From Stenotrophomonas ginsengisoli (lineage in GTDB: Bacteria > Pseudomonadota > Gammaproteobacteria > Xanthomonadales > Xanthomonadaceae), in the NCBI RefSeq assembly GCF_001431485.1, contig NZ_LDJM01000007.1, positions 62,001 through 126,000 of the forward strand: 64,000 bases of DNA, in the 5' to 3' direction. The translations under genes and the position numbers were made by a program. The notes below the pieces were generated by a model. That model was not told where the DNA came from. It did not search any database and saw only the letters and a list, made by a program, of their open reading frames with translations. Positions 44,702 to 54,001 of the stretch are shown in pieces; position 1 is the first letter of the stretch; each line of letters starts with the position of its first letter.

Positions 44702-45724
44702 ATGAGCATCAATGACCTGCTCAGCCAGGATGAGATCGACGCCCTGCTGCACGGCGTGGATGACGGGGCGGTGGATACCACCCCTTCCGCGCCGGAGGAC
44801 CCTGACCAGGTCAAGCCGTATGACTTTGCCAGCCAGGACCGCATCATCCGTGGCCGCATGCCGACCCTGGAGATGGTCAACGAGCGCTTTGCCCGGCTCT
44901 GGCGCATCGGCCTGTTCAACCTGATCCGGCGTTCGGCCGAGCTGTCGGTGCGCGGCATCGAGCTGGTCAAGTTCGGCGACTACCTGCACTCGCTGTACGT
45001 GCCGACCAATCTCAACCTGATCCGCTTCAAGCCGCTGCGCGGTACCGGCCTGGTGGTGTTCGAGCCGACCCTGGTGTTTGCCGTGGTCGACAACTTCTTC
45101 GGTGGCGACGGCCGTTACCCGACCCGCATCGAAGGCCGCGAGTTCACCGCCACCGAGATGCGCGTGATCCAGCTGATGCTCAAGCAGCTGTTTGCCGATC
45201 TCAAGGAAGCCTGGGGCCCGGTGATGAATGTCGACTTCGACTACATCAACTCGGAAATCAACCCGCACTTCGCCAACATCGTCAGCCCGCGCGAATACGT
45301 GGTGGTCTCGCGCTTCCACATCGAACTGGACGGCGGTGGTGGCGACATCCATGTGACCCTGCCCTACGCCATGCTCGAGCCGATCCGTGAACTGCTCGAT
45401 GCCGGCATCCAGTCCGACCGCAACGACGATGACGGCAGCTGGTCGAGCATGGTCCGCGAACAGCTCAACAGCGCCGAGGTCGAGCTGTCCAGCGTGCTGG
45501 CCAGCAAGCGCATGAACCTGCGTGAGCTGGCCCGGCTGAAGGTCGGCGACATCCTGCCCATCGACCTGCCCAGCCAGATCCCGCTGTGTGTGGAAGGCAT
45601 CCCGGTGTTCACCGGCCAGTTCGGCACCAGCAACGAACGCAACGCCGTCAAGATCCTCGCCAACCGTCCGCCCGGCAGCATCGCCCGCGCCCGCCCCCCC
45701 GTTCTCCAGGAAGACCAGAAATGA
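44702..45724 (+). CDS. fliM: Flagellar motor switch protein FliM
   Basis: FliM binds CheY-P and sets rotation direction. The 340-residue protein starts with the CheY-binding peptide (INDLLSQDEIDALLHGVDDG), then the CheC-like middle domain (VKFGDYLHSLYVPTNLNLIRFKPLRGTGLVVFEPTLVFAVVDNFFGGDGR) and a C-terminal surface domain. All are canonical. It overlaps fliN by four bases. Confidence 0.98.
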   Translation: MSINDLLSQDEIDALLHGVDDGAVDTTPSAPEDPDQVKPYDFASQDRIIRGRMPTLEMVNERFARLWRIGLFNLIRRSAELSVRGIELVKFGDYLHSLYVPTNLNLIRFKPLRGTGLVVFEPTLVFAVVDNFFGGDGRYPTRIEGREFTATEMRVIQLMLKQLFADLKEAWGPVMNVDFDYINSEINPHFANIVSPREYVVVSRFHIELDGGGGDIHVTLPYAMLEPIRELLDAGIQSDRNDDDGSWSSMVREQLNSAEVELSSVLASKRMNLRELARLKVGDILPIDLPSQIPLCVEGIPVFTGQFGTSNERNAVKILANRPPGSIARARPPVLQEDQK

Positions 45725-46059
45725 CCCAGACCCTCGAAACCCCGCAGGTCGAACCGACCCAGTTCAACGAGCTGACCGCAGACAACGACCCGACCAACGA
45801 ACTGGACCTGGACGTCATCCTCGATGTGCCGGTGACCCTGTCCCTGGAAGTGGGCCGCGCGCGCCTGCCGATCCGCAACCTGCTCCAGCTCAACCAGGGC
45901 TCGGTGGTGGAACTGGAACGCGGCGCCGGTGAATCTCTGGATGTCTACGTCAACGGCACCCTGATCGCCCATGGCGAGGTGGTGACCATCAACGACCGCT
46001 TCGGCGTGCGCCTGACCGATGTGGTCAGCCCGCGCGAGCGGATCCGGAGACTGCGTTGA
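45721..46059 (+). CDS. fliN: Flagellar motor switch protein FliN
   Basis: FliN forms the base of the C-ring and docks FliH. The 112-residue protein has an acidic N-terminus and the conserved surface domain (LDVILDVPVTLSLEVGRARLPIRNLLQLNQGSVVELERGAGESLDVYVNGTLIAHGEVVTINDRFGVRLTDVVSP), typical and intact. The ATG overlaps the fliM stop. The gene overlaps fliO by four bases. Confidence 0.97.
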   Translation: MTQTLETPQVEPTQFNELTADNDPTNELDLDVILDVPVTLSLEVGRARLPIRNLLQLNQGSVVELERGAGESLDVYVNGTLIAHGEVVTINDRFGVRLTDVVSPRERIRRLR

Positions 46060-46466
46060 TCCTCGCCGCTGCCAGCTCCCCGGCCATCGGCCAGCACGCG
46101 GCCCAATCGCCCGGCCTGGGCGGGACCGTGCTGGCCCTGGTGGCGGTGCTGGCCCTGATCGTCGGCCTGGCCTGGCTGCTCAAGCGCCTGCCCGGCAGCG
46201 GCCTGCGCAGCAACGACCAGCTGCGCGTGCTGACCTCGCTGGCCGTGGGCCAGCGCGAGCGCCTGGTGGTGGTCCAGGTCGGCCAGCAGCAACTGCTGCT
46301 GGGCGTCACCGCCCAGGGCATCCAGACCCTGCACACCCTGACCGAACCCCTGCCCGAACCGGCCGCCGGCCTGGCCCCGGGCACGCCCCCTCTCCCCGCT
46401 TTCGCCCAGTTGCTGACCCGGCACCTGCGCAAGGACAAGACCGATGCACCTGATGCCTCGCGTTGA
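46056..46466 (+). CDS. fliO: Flagellar biosynthetic protein FliO
   Basis: FliO is a small membrane protein that helps assemble the FliP ring of the export gate. The 136-residue product has one membrane helix (GGTVLALVAVLALIVGLAWLLKRLPG) followed by a conserved beta region (LRVLTSLAVGQRERLVVVQVGQQQLLLGVTAQGIQTLHTL). The start appears to be a TTG overlapping the fliN stop; no alternative with better support was seen. It overlaps fliP by 23 bases. Confidence 0.9.
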   Translation: MILAAASSPAIGQHAAQSPGLGGTVLALVAVLALIVGLAWLLKRLPGSGLRSNDQLRVLTSLAVGQRERLVVVQVGQQQLLLGVTAQGIQTLHTLTEPLPEPAAGLAPGTPPLPAFAQLLTRHLRKDKTDAPDASR

Positions 46467-47229
46467 CCGCCGCCTGCTGGCCATGGCCGGCATGCTGCTG
46501 CTGTTGCTGCTGCCCGGCCTGGCCCTGGCCGCCACCCCGGCCGGGCCGACCCTGCCGGCCCTGCCGGATGTGACCGTGGGCCGCGTCGGTGGCGCGCCGG
46601 TGAGCCTGCCGCTGCAGACCCTGCTGCTGATGACGGCCATCACCCTGCTGCCGTCGATGCTGCTGATGCTCACCGCCTTCACCCGCATCATCATCGTGCT
46701 GGGCCTGCTGCGCCAGGCCATGGGCACCGGCAACACCCCGTCCAACCAGGTCCTGCTCGGTCTGGCCCTGTTCCTGACCGCGATGGTGATGCTGCCGGTC
46801 TGGGACAAGGCCTGGGGCAGCGGCATGGCGCCCTACCTCAATGGCGAGATTGATTTCCAGACCGCCTGGACCCTGACCACCGATCCGATCCGCGCCTTCA
46901 TGCTGGCCCAGATCCGCGAAACCGACCTGATGACCTTCGCCGGCATTGCCGGCCACGGCACCTATGCCAGCACCGCCGACATTCCGTTCCCGGTGCTGAC
47001 CGCCTCGTTCATCACCTCCGAGCTGAAGACCGCCTTCGAGATCGGCTTTCTGATCTTCATCCCGTTTGTGATCATCGACCTGGTGGTGGCCTCGGTGCTG
47101 ATGTCCATGGGCATGATGATGCTCTCCCCGATGCTGGTCTCGGCCCCGTTCAAGATCCTGCTGTTCGTGCTGGTGGACGGCTGGGTCCTGGTGGTGGGCA
47201 CCCTGGCCGCCAGCTTCAACGCGGCCTGA
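46444..47229 (+). CDS. fliP: Flagellar export gate protein FliP
   Basis: FliP is the main ring subunit of the export gate. The 261-residue protein has an N-terminal cleavable signal (RLLAMAGMLLLLLLPGLALA), then LQTLLLMTAITLLPSMLLMLTAFTRIIIVLGLLRQAMGT and further membrane segments, with the conserved FVIIDLVVASVLMSMGMMMLSP. Length is typical. Its start lies within fliO; a start at the second Met is possible. Confidence 0.97.
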   Translation: MHLMPRVDRRLLAMAGMLLLLLLPGLALAATPAGPTLPALPDVTVGRVGGAPVSLPLQTLLLMTAITLLPSMLLMLTAFTRIIIVLGLLRQAMGTGNTPSNQVLLGLALFLTAMVMLPVWDKAWGSGMAPYLNGEIDFQTAWTLTTDPIRAFMLAQIRETDLMTFAGIAGHGTYASTADIPFPVLTASFITSELKTAFEIGFLIFIPFVIIDLVVASVLMSMGMMMLSPMLVSAPFKILLFVLVDGWVLVVGTLAASFNAA

Positions 47230-47243
47230 TCCGGAGAACCGCC

Positions 47244-47513
47244 ATGAGTCCGGAACTTGCCTTGACTGAACTGCGCGGCGGCCTGGTCGCCGTGCTCTGG
47301 ATCGCCGGCCCGCTGCTGCTGGTGGTGCTGGTGGTGGGTGTGCTGGTGGGCATCATCCAGGCCGCCACCCAGCTCAACGAGCCCACCATTGCCTTCATCG
47401 CCAAGGCCGCCGCGTTGACCGTGGCCCTGTTTGCGCTGGGCAACCTGCTGCTGGGCCACATCGTGGAATTCACCATCCTGTTGTACCAGCGCATTCCGCA
47501 CCTGATCGGTTAG
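47244..47513 (+). CDS. fliQ: Flagellar export gate protein FliQ
   Basis: FliQ is a small export-gate protein with two membrane helices. The 89-residue product matches the family in length and sequence (LVAVLWIAGPLLLVVLVVGVLVGIIQAATQLNEPTIAFIAKAAAL, ending RIPHLIG). It lies between fliP and fliR with short gaps and has GGAGAA upstream. Confidence 0.97.
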   Translation: MSPELALTELRGGLVAVLWIAGPLLLVVLVVGVLVGIIQAATQLNEPTIAFIAKAAALTVALFALGNLLLGHIVEFTILLYQRIPHLIG

Positions 47514-47518
47514 CACAG

Positions 47519-48310
47519 ATGGATTCGGTCACCCGCATGGCCATTGATGGCCAACAGGCCTTTGCCATCATCGCCACCGTGCTGTGGACGATGCTGCGCA
47601 TCGGCGCCGTGGTCACGGCCATGCCCATGCTCGGCAGTGCCGCCCTGCCGGCCCGGGTCAAGGTCATGGCCAGCCTGGCCCTGGCCATGGCGCTGGCCCC
47701 GATGCTGCCGCCGGTGCCGGTGTGGCAGGGCTTTGATGCCAACACGGTGCTGTCGATCTTCCGCGAGGTGGCCATCGGCGTGGCCATCGGCCTGTGCCTG
47801 CGCCTGATCTTCGAGGCCGGCGCCCTGGCTGGCGAGTTGATCGCCCTGGGTACCGGCCTGTCCTTTGCGCAGATGACCGACCCGCTGCGCGGCGGCACCT
47901 CCGGCGTGGTCGGGCAGTGGTTCTACCTGCTGTTCGGCCTGCTGTTTTTCACCAGCAACGGCCACCTGGCCATGATCGCCCTGTTGGTGGACAGCTACCG
48001 CGCCCTGCCCATCGGCACCGCCCTGCCCGATCCATCGGCCTTCATCGCCGTGTTGCCGACCCTGATGCTGCAGGTGTTCCGCGGCGGGTTGTCGCTGGCC
48101 CTGCCGCTGGTGGTGGCGATGCTGGCCATCAACCTGGTGTTCGGTGCGCTGGCCCGGGCCGCCCCGGCCCTCAATCCGATCCAGCTCGGCCTGCCGGTGG
48201 CCCTGCTGCTGGGCCTGCTGTTGCTGACCGTGCTCTCCGCTCAGATGGCCCCGCCGGTGCAGCAGTTGTTCGATCACGCCTTTGATGCGGCACGCAGCCT
48301 CACTTTGTGA
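47519..48310 (+). CDS. fliR: Flagellar export gate protein FliR
   Basis: FliR completes the FliPQR gate. The 263-residue protein is very hydrophobic with about six membrane helices and conserved segments (AGELIALGTGLSFAQMTDPLRGGTSGVVGQWFYLLFGLLFF, and LPLVVAMLAINLVFGALARAAPALNPIQLGLPVALLLGLLLL). Length is normal. It ends the fliL unit; the following 136 bases hold the leader of the MHYT gene. Confidence 0.96.
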   Translation: MDSVTRMAIDGQQAFAIIATVLWTMLRIGAVVTAMPMLGSAALPARVKVMASLALAMALAPMLPPVPVWQGFDANTVLSIFREVAIGVAIGLCLRLIFEAGALAGELIALGTGLSFAQMTDPLRGGTSGVVGQWFYLLFGLLFFTSNGHLAMIALLVDSYRALPIGTALPDPSAFIAVLPTLMLQVFRGGLSLALPLVVAMLAINLVFGALARAAPALNPIQLGLPVALLLGLLLLTVLSAQMAPPVQQLFDHAFDAARSLTL

Positions 48311-48446
48311 CCGTATTCCGCTTATCTGAACACAAATTTCACGCCATTCTCTGCACTCTGCCCTGTGCCAAGGGGGGTTGGCTTGCCAGCCGCGGGTACT
48401 GCGCTGGCATCGATCAGTCGGAACAAAGGCACAGGGGAGTGGCATC

Positions 48447-50585
48447 GTGCAGGGCAACTACAATTTCGTTCTGGTCGCAACATCACTGCTGGTGGCCATT
48501 CTGGCGTCGTGGACGGCGCTGGACATGGTGGACCGGGTCAACAAGTCCCGGCGCAACGTGGCCATCGGATGGCTGCTGGCCGGCGGTTTTTCGATGGGCA
48601 TCGGCATCTGGTCGATGCATTTCATCGGCATGCTGGCCTTCAACCTGCCCATCCCGGTCGGTTATGACCTGCTGATCACCCTGCTGTCGCTGAGCGCGGC
48701 GATCGCCTCCTCCACTTTTGCCCTGTGGCTGGCCAGCCAGTCCACCCTGCCCAACTGGCGGGTGCTGCCCGGTGGCGTGCTGATGGGCTGCGGCATTGCC
48801 GCCATGCACTACCTGGGCATGGAGGCGATGCAGATGCGCCCGGCCCTGAGCTACGACCCGTTGTGGTTCGTGCTGTCCATCCTGCTGGCCATTGCCGCCA
48901 GCTGGACCGCCCTGCGCGTGTTCTTTGCCATGCGCGAGAACAGCCGCTGGTCACTGCGCCTGGCCGCCAGCGTGCTGCTGGGCGTGGCCGTGGTCGGCAT
49001 GCACTACACCGGCATGGCCGCCACCCGGGTCGCCGAGGGCGCGGTATGCGGCGCCCTGCGCGGCGGCCTGCAGTTCAAGCCCGGGCAGATGGCCGTGCTG
49101 GTCACCCTGCTCACCCTGGGGGTGCTGGCCATCGTGCTGTTGATGAGCATGATGGACAAGCGCATGGAGGCGCGCATGCTGCGCATGCGCAATGCCATGC
49201 TCAGCCTGTCTCTGGAGGAAGCCACCAGCGAACTGTCCCAGGCCGGCCTGCGTGACCCGCTGACCCGCCTGGCCAACCGCCACCTCCTCAACACCCGGCT
49301 GGCCGACGCCATTGCCGCCAGCGCCGGCGCCGGGCAGCGCCACGCCCTGCTGGTGATGGACATCGACAGCTTCGGCAACATCAACGATGCCTACGGCCAC
49401 CGCACCGGTGACCAGCTGCTGGTGGCCGTGGCCGAGCGCCTGCGCGAGCTGGCTCGCAGCAACGACACCCTGGCCCGCACCAGTGGCGATGAATATGTGC
49501 TGCTGACCCGCCTTGAGGATGGCGATGATATCGAGCAGCTGGCCGGGCGGATCATCGACAGCCTGTCCAGCGAGGTGCTGGTCGACGGCCTGCCGATGAC
49601 CCTGGGCACCAACCTGGGCGTGGCCATTACCCCGGACCATGCCGGCAGCGAAGAAGAACTGATGTCCCATGCGGTGGCCGCGATGCAGCAGGCCAAGCTG
49701 GATGGACGCAACAAATGGCAGTTGTATTCGGCCTGGATGAGCCAGAGCAGCCAGGAACAGTTCCGCCTGCTGGCCGACCTGCGCCAGGCCATCGGCAGTG
49801 AGCAGATCAGCCTGCACTACCAACCCAAGGTGCGCGCGCTGGATGGCAGCATCGCCGGAGCAGTGGCCCTGCTGCGCTGGGACCATCCGCAACTGGGCAG
49901 CATCCCCAGCGAGCGCGTCACCCGCCTGGCCGAACGCGGTGGGCTGTGCCAGCAGCTGGGCAACTGGGTGCTCGACCAGACCTGCGCCCAGCTGCAGCAA
50001 TGGCACCGGGCCGGTTACCGCGACTGGAGCATGTCGGTGACCCTGTCACCGTTGCAGCTGCAGGATCCACATCTGCTGGCCCATGTGCAGGACTGCCTGG
50101 CCCGGCACCAGCTGCCGGCACGCCAGTTGATCCTGGAGATCACCGAGACCACGGTGATGCGCGACGCCCAGGCCGCCCTGGCCCTGCTCAACTCGCTGTC
50201 GGCGCTGGGGGTGGGCATTGCCATCAATGATTTCGGCAGCGGCCATGCCAGCCTGCTCAACCTCAAGCAGCTCACCGCCACCGAGCTCAAACTCGGGCCC
50301 AGCTTCATCCAGGAGCTGGAACCGGGCAGCAACGGGGTGACCATCCTGGCCGCCCTGATCGCCCTGGGCCACGGTCTGGACATGGCGGTGGTGGCCAATG
50401 GCATCACCACCCGCGAGCAGCGCCTGCGCCTGGAACGCATGGGCTGTGATTACCTGCTCGGCCACCTGATCGGGGTGGCCGTGGCCCCGGCCCGCTTCGA
50501 GCAGCTGCACGCACCACGGCGCCTGAGCAGCCTGGACGGCGACAGCATGACCGGCGCACGCAACCTGCCGCCCGCCACTTCCTGA
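48447..50585 (+). CDS. MHYT-GGDEF-EAL membrane signalling protein with degenerate EAL
   Basis: A 712-residue protein. The N-terminal part has about seven membrane helices and three MHYT-type motifs (WSMHFIGM, AAMHYLGM, VGMHYTGM), a domain thought to sense oxygen, CO or NO through bound metal. A GGDEF domain follows with the signature SGDEY, possibly still active. The EAL domain is heavily changed: VALLRW for EALLRW, VTLS for VNLS, NDFGSG for DDFGTG, ANGIT for AEGVE and LLGHL for QGYLF, so phosphodiesterase activity is very unlikely. The GTG start has AGGGGAG about eight bases upstream. It lies between fliR and flhB. Confidence 0.9.
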   Translation: MQGNYNFVLVATSLLVAILASWTALDMVDRVNKSRRNVAIGWLLAGGFSMGIGIWSMHFIGMLAFNLPIPVGYDLLITLLSLSAAIASSTFALWLASQSTLPNWRVLPGGVLMGCGIAAMHYLGMEAMQMRPALSYDPLWFVLSILLAIAASWTALRVFFAMRENSRWSLRLAASVLLGVAVVGMHYTGMAATRVAEGAVCGALRGGLQFKPGQMAVLVTLLTLGVLAIVLLMSMMDKRMEARMLRMRNAMLSLSLEEATSELSQAGLRDPLTRLANRHLLNTRLADAIAASAGAGQRHALLVMDIDSFGNINDAYGHRTGDQLLVAVAERLRELARSNDTLARTSGDEYVLLTRLEDGDDIEQLAGRIIDSLSSEVLVDGLPMTLGTNLGVAITPDHAGSEEELMSHAVAAMQQAKLDGRNKWQLYSAWMSQSSQEQFRLLADLRQAIGSEQISLHYQPKVRALDGSIAGAVALLRWDHPQLGSIPSERVTRLAERGGLCQQLGNWVLDQTCAQLQQWHRAGYRDWSMSVTLSPLQLQDPHLLAHVQDCLARHQLPARQLILEITETTVMRDAQAALALLNSLSALGVGIAINDFGSGHASLLNLKQLTATELKLGPSFIQELEPGSNGVTILAALIALGHGLDMAVVANGITTREQRLRLERMGCDYLLGHLIGVAVAPARFEQLHAPRRLSSLDGDSMTGARNLPPATS

Positions 50586-50592
50586 GGCCAGC

Positions 50593-50612
50593 CCCGGCCC
50601 GCTGTGGCCGGG
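50593..50612 (+). terminator. Candidate stem-loop after the MHYT gene
   Basis: CCCGGCC at 50593-50599 pairs with GGCCGGG at 50606-50612 around a six-base loop. It lacks a T-tract and lies just upstream of the flhB sigma-54 promoter. Confidence 0.5.
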
Positions 50613-50637
50613 CGCGGCAACACCGCCTGCGCAACGC

Positions 50638-50653
50638 TGGCACGTTAATTGCA
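50638..50653 (+). promoter_or_regulatory. Sigma-54 promoter of flhB
   Basis: TGGCACGTTAATTGCA is a complete match to the consensus TGGCACG-N4-TTGCA, the best sigma-54 site in the window. It lies 32 bases before flhB. Confidence 0.93.
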
Positions 50654-50685
50654 CTGGTCAGGCACTACCCGCCTGATCCGTGACA

Positions 50686-51816
50686 ATGAGCGAGAACGAC
50701 CAATCCGGCGAGAAGACCGAACAGCCCACCCCGAAACGGCTCAACGACGCCCGCCAGGACGGCAACATCCCGCGCTCGCGCGAGCTGTCCACCGCGGCGG
50801 TGTACGGCGCGTGCGTGGTGGCGATGATGGCCTTTTCCGGCCTGCTCGCCCGTGGCGGCATGCAGTGGATGAAGCAGGCCCTGCAACCTGACCTGCGCCT
50901 GCTGCAGCATCCCCAGGAAATATTCGGCCATGTCGGCAGCCTGCTGCTGGCCGGCATGCTGGTGATCAGCCCGTTGCTGGCCGTGGGACTGCTGGCCTCG
51001 TTCATCAGCCCGGTGCTGATGGGCGGCCTGCAGTGGACCAACAAGAGCCTGATGCCCAAGTTCGACCGCATGAACCCGATTGCCGGGATCAAGCGCCTGT
51101 ACGGGCCCGAAGCCGTGGCCGAATTCGCCAAGTCGCTGCTGCGGGTGCTGTTTGTCGGCGTCGCCGGCGGGCTGATGATGGCCAGTTCGATGCCCCTGCT
51201 GCGCGGCCTGCTGCACAAACCGCTGGAGACGGCGATGGCCGATGGCCTGGGCTTTGCCCTGCGCCTGATGCTGGCCACGGCGATGGCCTTCTTCCTGCTC
51301 GCCGCGCTGGATGCGCCCTACCAGCGCTGGAACTGGCTGCGCAAGTTGAAGATGACCCGCGAGGAGCTGAAGCGGGAAATGAAGGAAAGCGAGGGCAACC
51401 CCGAGGTCAAGGGCCGCATCCGGCAGATGCAGATGCAGGCAAGCCAGCGCCGGATGATGCAGGACGTGCCGACCGCCGACGTCATCGTGGTCAACCCCAC
51501 CCACTACGCGGTGGCCCTGAAGTACCAGGGCGAAAAGATGAATGCCCCGGTGGTGGTGGCGCGCGGGGTGGACGAAGTGGCCCTGCGCATCCGCGCCCTG
51601 GCCCAGCAGCACCGGGTTGCGGTGGTCGCCGCACCGCCTTTGGCACGCGCCTTGTATCGGGAAGGGCAACTCGGAAAGGAAATACCCGTGAGACTGTATT
51701 CGGCCGTTGCCCAGGTGCTGTCCTACGTCTACCAGCTCAATGACTGGCGCCAAGGCCCCGCGCCGGTGTTGCCGGCCCTGCAGGTAGCCGAATTCGACCC
51801 GGAGGCCAAGGCATGA
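50686..51816 (+). CDS. flhB: Flagellar export switch protein FlhB
   Basis: FlhB is an export-gate protein that changes substrate class after self-cleavage. The 376-residue protein has four membrane helices and the autocleavage motif NPTH (Asn270 in VIVVNPTHYAVALKY), all conserved. It starts MSENDQSGEKTEQPTPKRLNDARQ, the family opening; a GTG six bases earlier is possible. It overlaps flhA by four bases. Confidence 0.97.
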   Translation: MSENDQSGEKTEQPTPKRLNDARQDGNIPRSRELSTAAVYGACVVAMMAFSGLLARGGMQWMKQALQPDLRLLQHPQEIFGHVGSLLLAGMLVISPLLAVGLLASFISPVLMGGLQWTNKSLMPKFDRMNPIAGIKRLYGPEAVAEFAKSLLRVLFVGVAGGLMMASSMPLLRGLLHKPLETAMADGLGFALRLMLATAMAFFLLAALDAPYQRWNWLRKLKMTREELKREMKESEGNPEVKGRIRQMQMQASQRRMMQDVPTADVIVVNPTHYAVALKYQGEKMNAPVVVARGVDEVALRIRALAQQHRVAVVAAPPLARALYREGQLGKEIPVRLYSAVAQVLSYVYQLNDWRQGPAPVLPALQVAEFDPEAKA

Positions 51817-53933
51817 CCGCCATGACCATGCCGCCGGCCGCGCGTCGGGTTTTCGACCTGCTGCGCCATGGCCTTGGCGCACCGCTGATCGTGCTGGCCC
51901 TGCTGGCGATGGTGGTGGTGCCGCTGCCGGCACCGGTGCTCGATGCCCTTTTCACCTTCAACATCGCCATCTCGCTGATGGTCCTGCTGGCCGTGGTCAA
52001 CGTCAAACGTCCGCTGGACTTCACCATCTTCCCGATCGTGCTGCTGATCACCACGATGCTGCGCCTGGCCCTGAACGTGGCCTCCACCCGCGTGATCCTG
52101 ATGAACGGCCAGGACGGCCACGAGGCCGCCGGCAAGGTGATCGCCGCCTTCGGCGAGTTCGTCATCGGCGGCGACTACGCGGTGGGCATCGTGGTGTTCG
52201 CGATCCTGACCATCATCAACTTCGTGGTCATCACCAAGGGTGCCGGCCGCGTCTCCGAAGTGTCGGCACGCTTCATCCTCGATGCGATGCCCGGCAAGCA
52301 GATGGCCATCGATGCCGACCTCAATGCCGGCCTGCTGACCCGCGAGGAAGCCAAGGCCCGGCGCGAGGAAGTGCGCGAGGAAGCCGACTTCTACGGTGCG
52401 ATGGACGGTGCCAACAAGTTCATCCGCGGCGACGCCATCGCCGCCATCCTGATCCTGTTCATCAACCTGGTCGGTGGCCTGGCCATCGGCGTGATGGTGC
52501 ACGGCATGCCGGTCGGCCAGGCCGCCGCCACCTACACCCTGCTGACCATCGGTGACGGTCTGGTCAGCCAGCTGCCGGCGCTGCTGGTCTCCGCCGCAGT
52601 GGCCATGCTGGTCACCCGTGCCTCGCGTGCCCAGGACATGGGCAAGTCGATGGTCGGCCAGGTCTTCGGCCAGCACCGCGCCCTGGCCGTGGCGGCCGGC
52701 ATCATGGGCCTGGTCGGCCTGATCCCGGGCATGCCCAACCTGGCCTTTTTGACCATTGCCGCCATCCTCGGCGGCCTGGCCTGGCTGATGTACAAGCGCA
52801 GCCTGGAAACGGCGCAGGGCGGTGACCACCACATCGGCGATGTCGGCGTGGCCGGCGGCAGCCCGAGCGCACTGCTGGAAAATGACGGCCGCCCCTCGCC
52901 CACGGCCGAACTGAGCTGGGACGAGCTGCGCCCGGTCGATCCGCTCGGCCTGGAAGTGGGCTACCGCCTGATCCCGCTGGTGGACAAGAACCAGAGCGGC
53001 GAGCTGATGGCCCGCATCAAGGGCGTGCGCCGCAAGCTGACCCAGGACCTGGGTTTCCTGGTGCCGCCGGTGCACATCCGCGACAACCTGGAGCTGGCCC
53101 CCAACGCCTACCGTCTGCTGGTCCACGGCGTGGCCGTGGCCGGTGCCGACATCCATCCGGACCGCGAACTGGCCCTGGATCCGGGCGGCGCGCTGGGCCC
53201 GATCGACGGCCTGGCCGGCAAGGACCCGGCCTTCGGCCTGGATGCCACCTGGATCCTGCCCGGCGCCCGCGCCCAGGCCGAAGCGTTGGGCTACACCGTG
53301 GTCGATCCGGCCACCGTAGTGGCCACCCACCTGTCGCACCTGATCGCCGAACACGCCCCGGAACTGCTCGGCCACGAGGAAGTGCAGCAGCTGCTGGCCA
53401 CCCTGGCCAAGTCCGCGCCCAAGCTGGTGGAAGACCTCACCCCCAAGTCGCTGTCCCTGCCGGTGGTGGCGCGCGTGCTGCAGAACCTGCTGGGCGAACG
53501 CATCGCCCTGCGCCAGCTGCGCAAGATCGTCGAATCGCTGGTGGAAAACGCCCCGCACACCCAGGACCCGGCCCTGCTCACCGCCGCCGTGCGCACCGCA
53601 CTGGGCCGTTTCATCGTGCAGGAAATCGCCGGCAATACGCCGGAGCTGCCGGTCTACACGCTCAACCCGCAATTGGAACGCGTCTTGCAGGACTCCATGC
53701 AGGGCAACGGCGCTGCGCTGGAACCCGGCCTGGCAGAGCGTCTGCACCAGAGCCTGGCCGATGCAGTGGCCAAGCAGGAAGCGCGCAACGAGCCGTCGGT
53801 ACTGCTGGTACCGGCACCGGTACGCCAGGCCCTGGCCCGCATGGTCCGCCACAGCGTGCCGCAGCTTTCCGTGCTGGCCTACAACGAAGTACCCGAAGAC
53901 AAACGCCTGAAGCTGGTCGGTTCGATCAGCTGA
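51813..53933 (+). CDS. flhA: Flagellar export gate protein FlhA
   Basis: FlhA is the large export-gate protein that docks chaperone-substrate pairs. The 706-residue protein has an N-terminal membrane half (LVLLAVVNVKRPLDFTIFPIVLLITTMLRLALNVASTRVIL, and the FHIPEP-like ARFILDAMPGKQMAIDADLNAGLL) and a soluble C-terminal half (DELRPVDPLGLEVGYRLIPLVD). Length is normal. Its ATG overlaps the flhB stop. Confidence 0.98.
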   Translation: MTAMTMPPAARRVFDLLRHGLGAPLIVLALLAMVVVPLPAPVLDALFTFNIAISLMVLLAVVNVKRPLDFTIFPIVLLITTMLRLALNVASTRVILMNGQDGHEAAGKVIAAFGEFVIGGDYAVGIVVFAILTIINFVVITKGAGRVSEVSARFILDAMPGKQMAIDADLNAGLLTREEAKARREEVREEADFYGAMDGANKFIRGDAIAAILILFINLVGGLAIGVMVHGMPVGQAAATYTLLTIGDGLVSQLPALLVSAAVAMLVTRASRAQDMGKSMVGQVFGQHRALAVAAGIMGLVGLIPGMPNLAFLTIAAILGGLAWLMYKRSLETAQGGDHHIGDVGVAGGSPSALLENDGRPSPTAELSWDELRPVDPLGLEVGYRLIPLVDKNQSGELMARIKGVRRKLTQDLGFLVPPVHIRDNLELAPNAYRLLVHGVAVAGADIHPDRELALDPGGALGPIDGLAGKDPAFGLDATWILPGARAQAEALGYTVVDPATVVATHLSHLIAEHAPELLGHEEVQQLLATLAKSAPKLVEDLTPKSLSLPVVARVLQNLLGERIALRQLRKIVESLVENAPHTQDPALLTAAVRTALGRFIVQEIAGNTPELPVYTLNPQLERVLQDSMQGNGAALEPGLAERLHQSLADAVAKQEARNEPSVLLVPAPVRQALARMVRHSVPQLSVLAYNEVPEDKRLKLVGSIS

Positions 53934-54001
53934 TGTGACACCCCACCGGCGCGGTGCGTCGGAAACCTGACACCCCTCCACATCCATCCTGGTACCTAGA
54001 C

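Noticed and set aside
48311..48446. A sigma-54 promoter for the MHYT gene (TTGGCTTGCCAGCCGC)
   Set aside because: The GG and GC are at a usable spacing, but the CAC and TTGC elements do not match.
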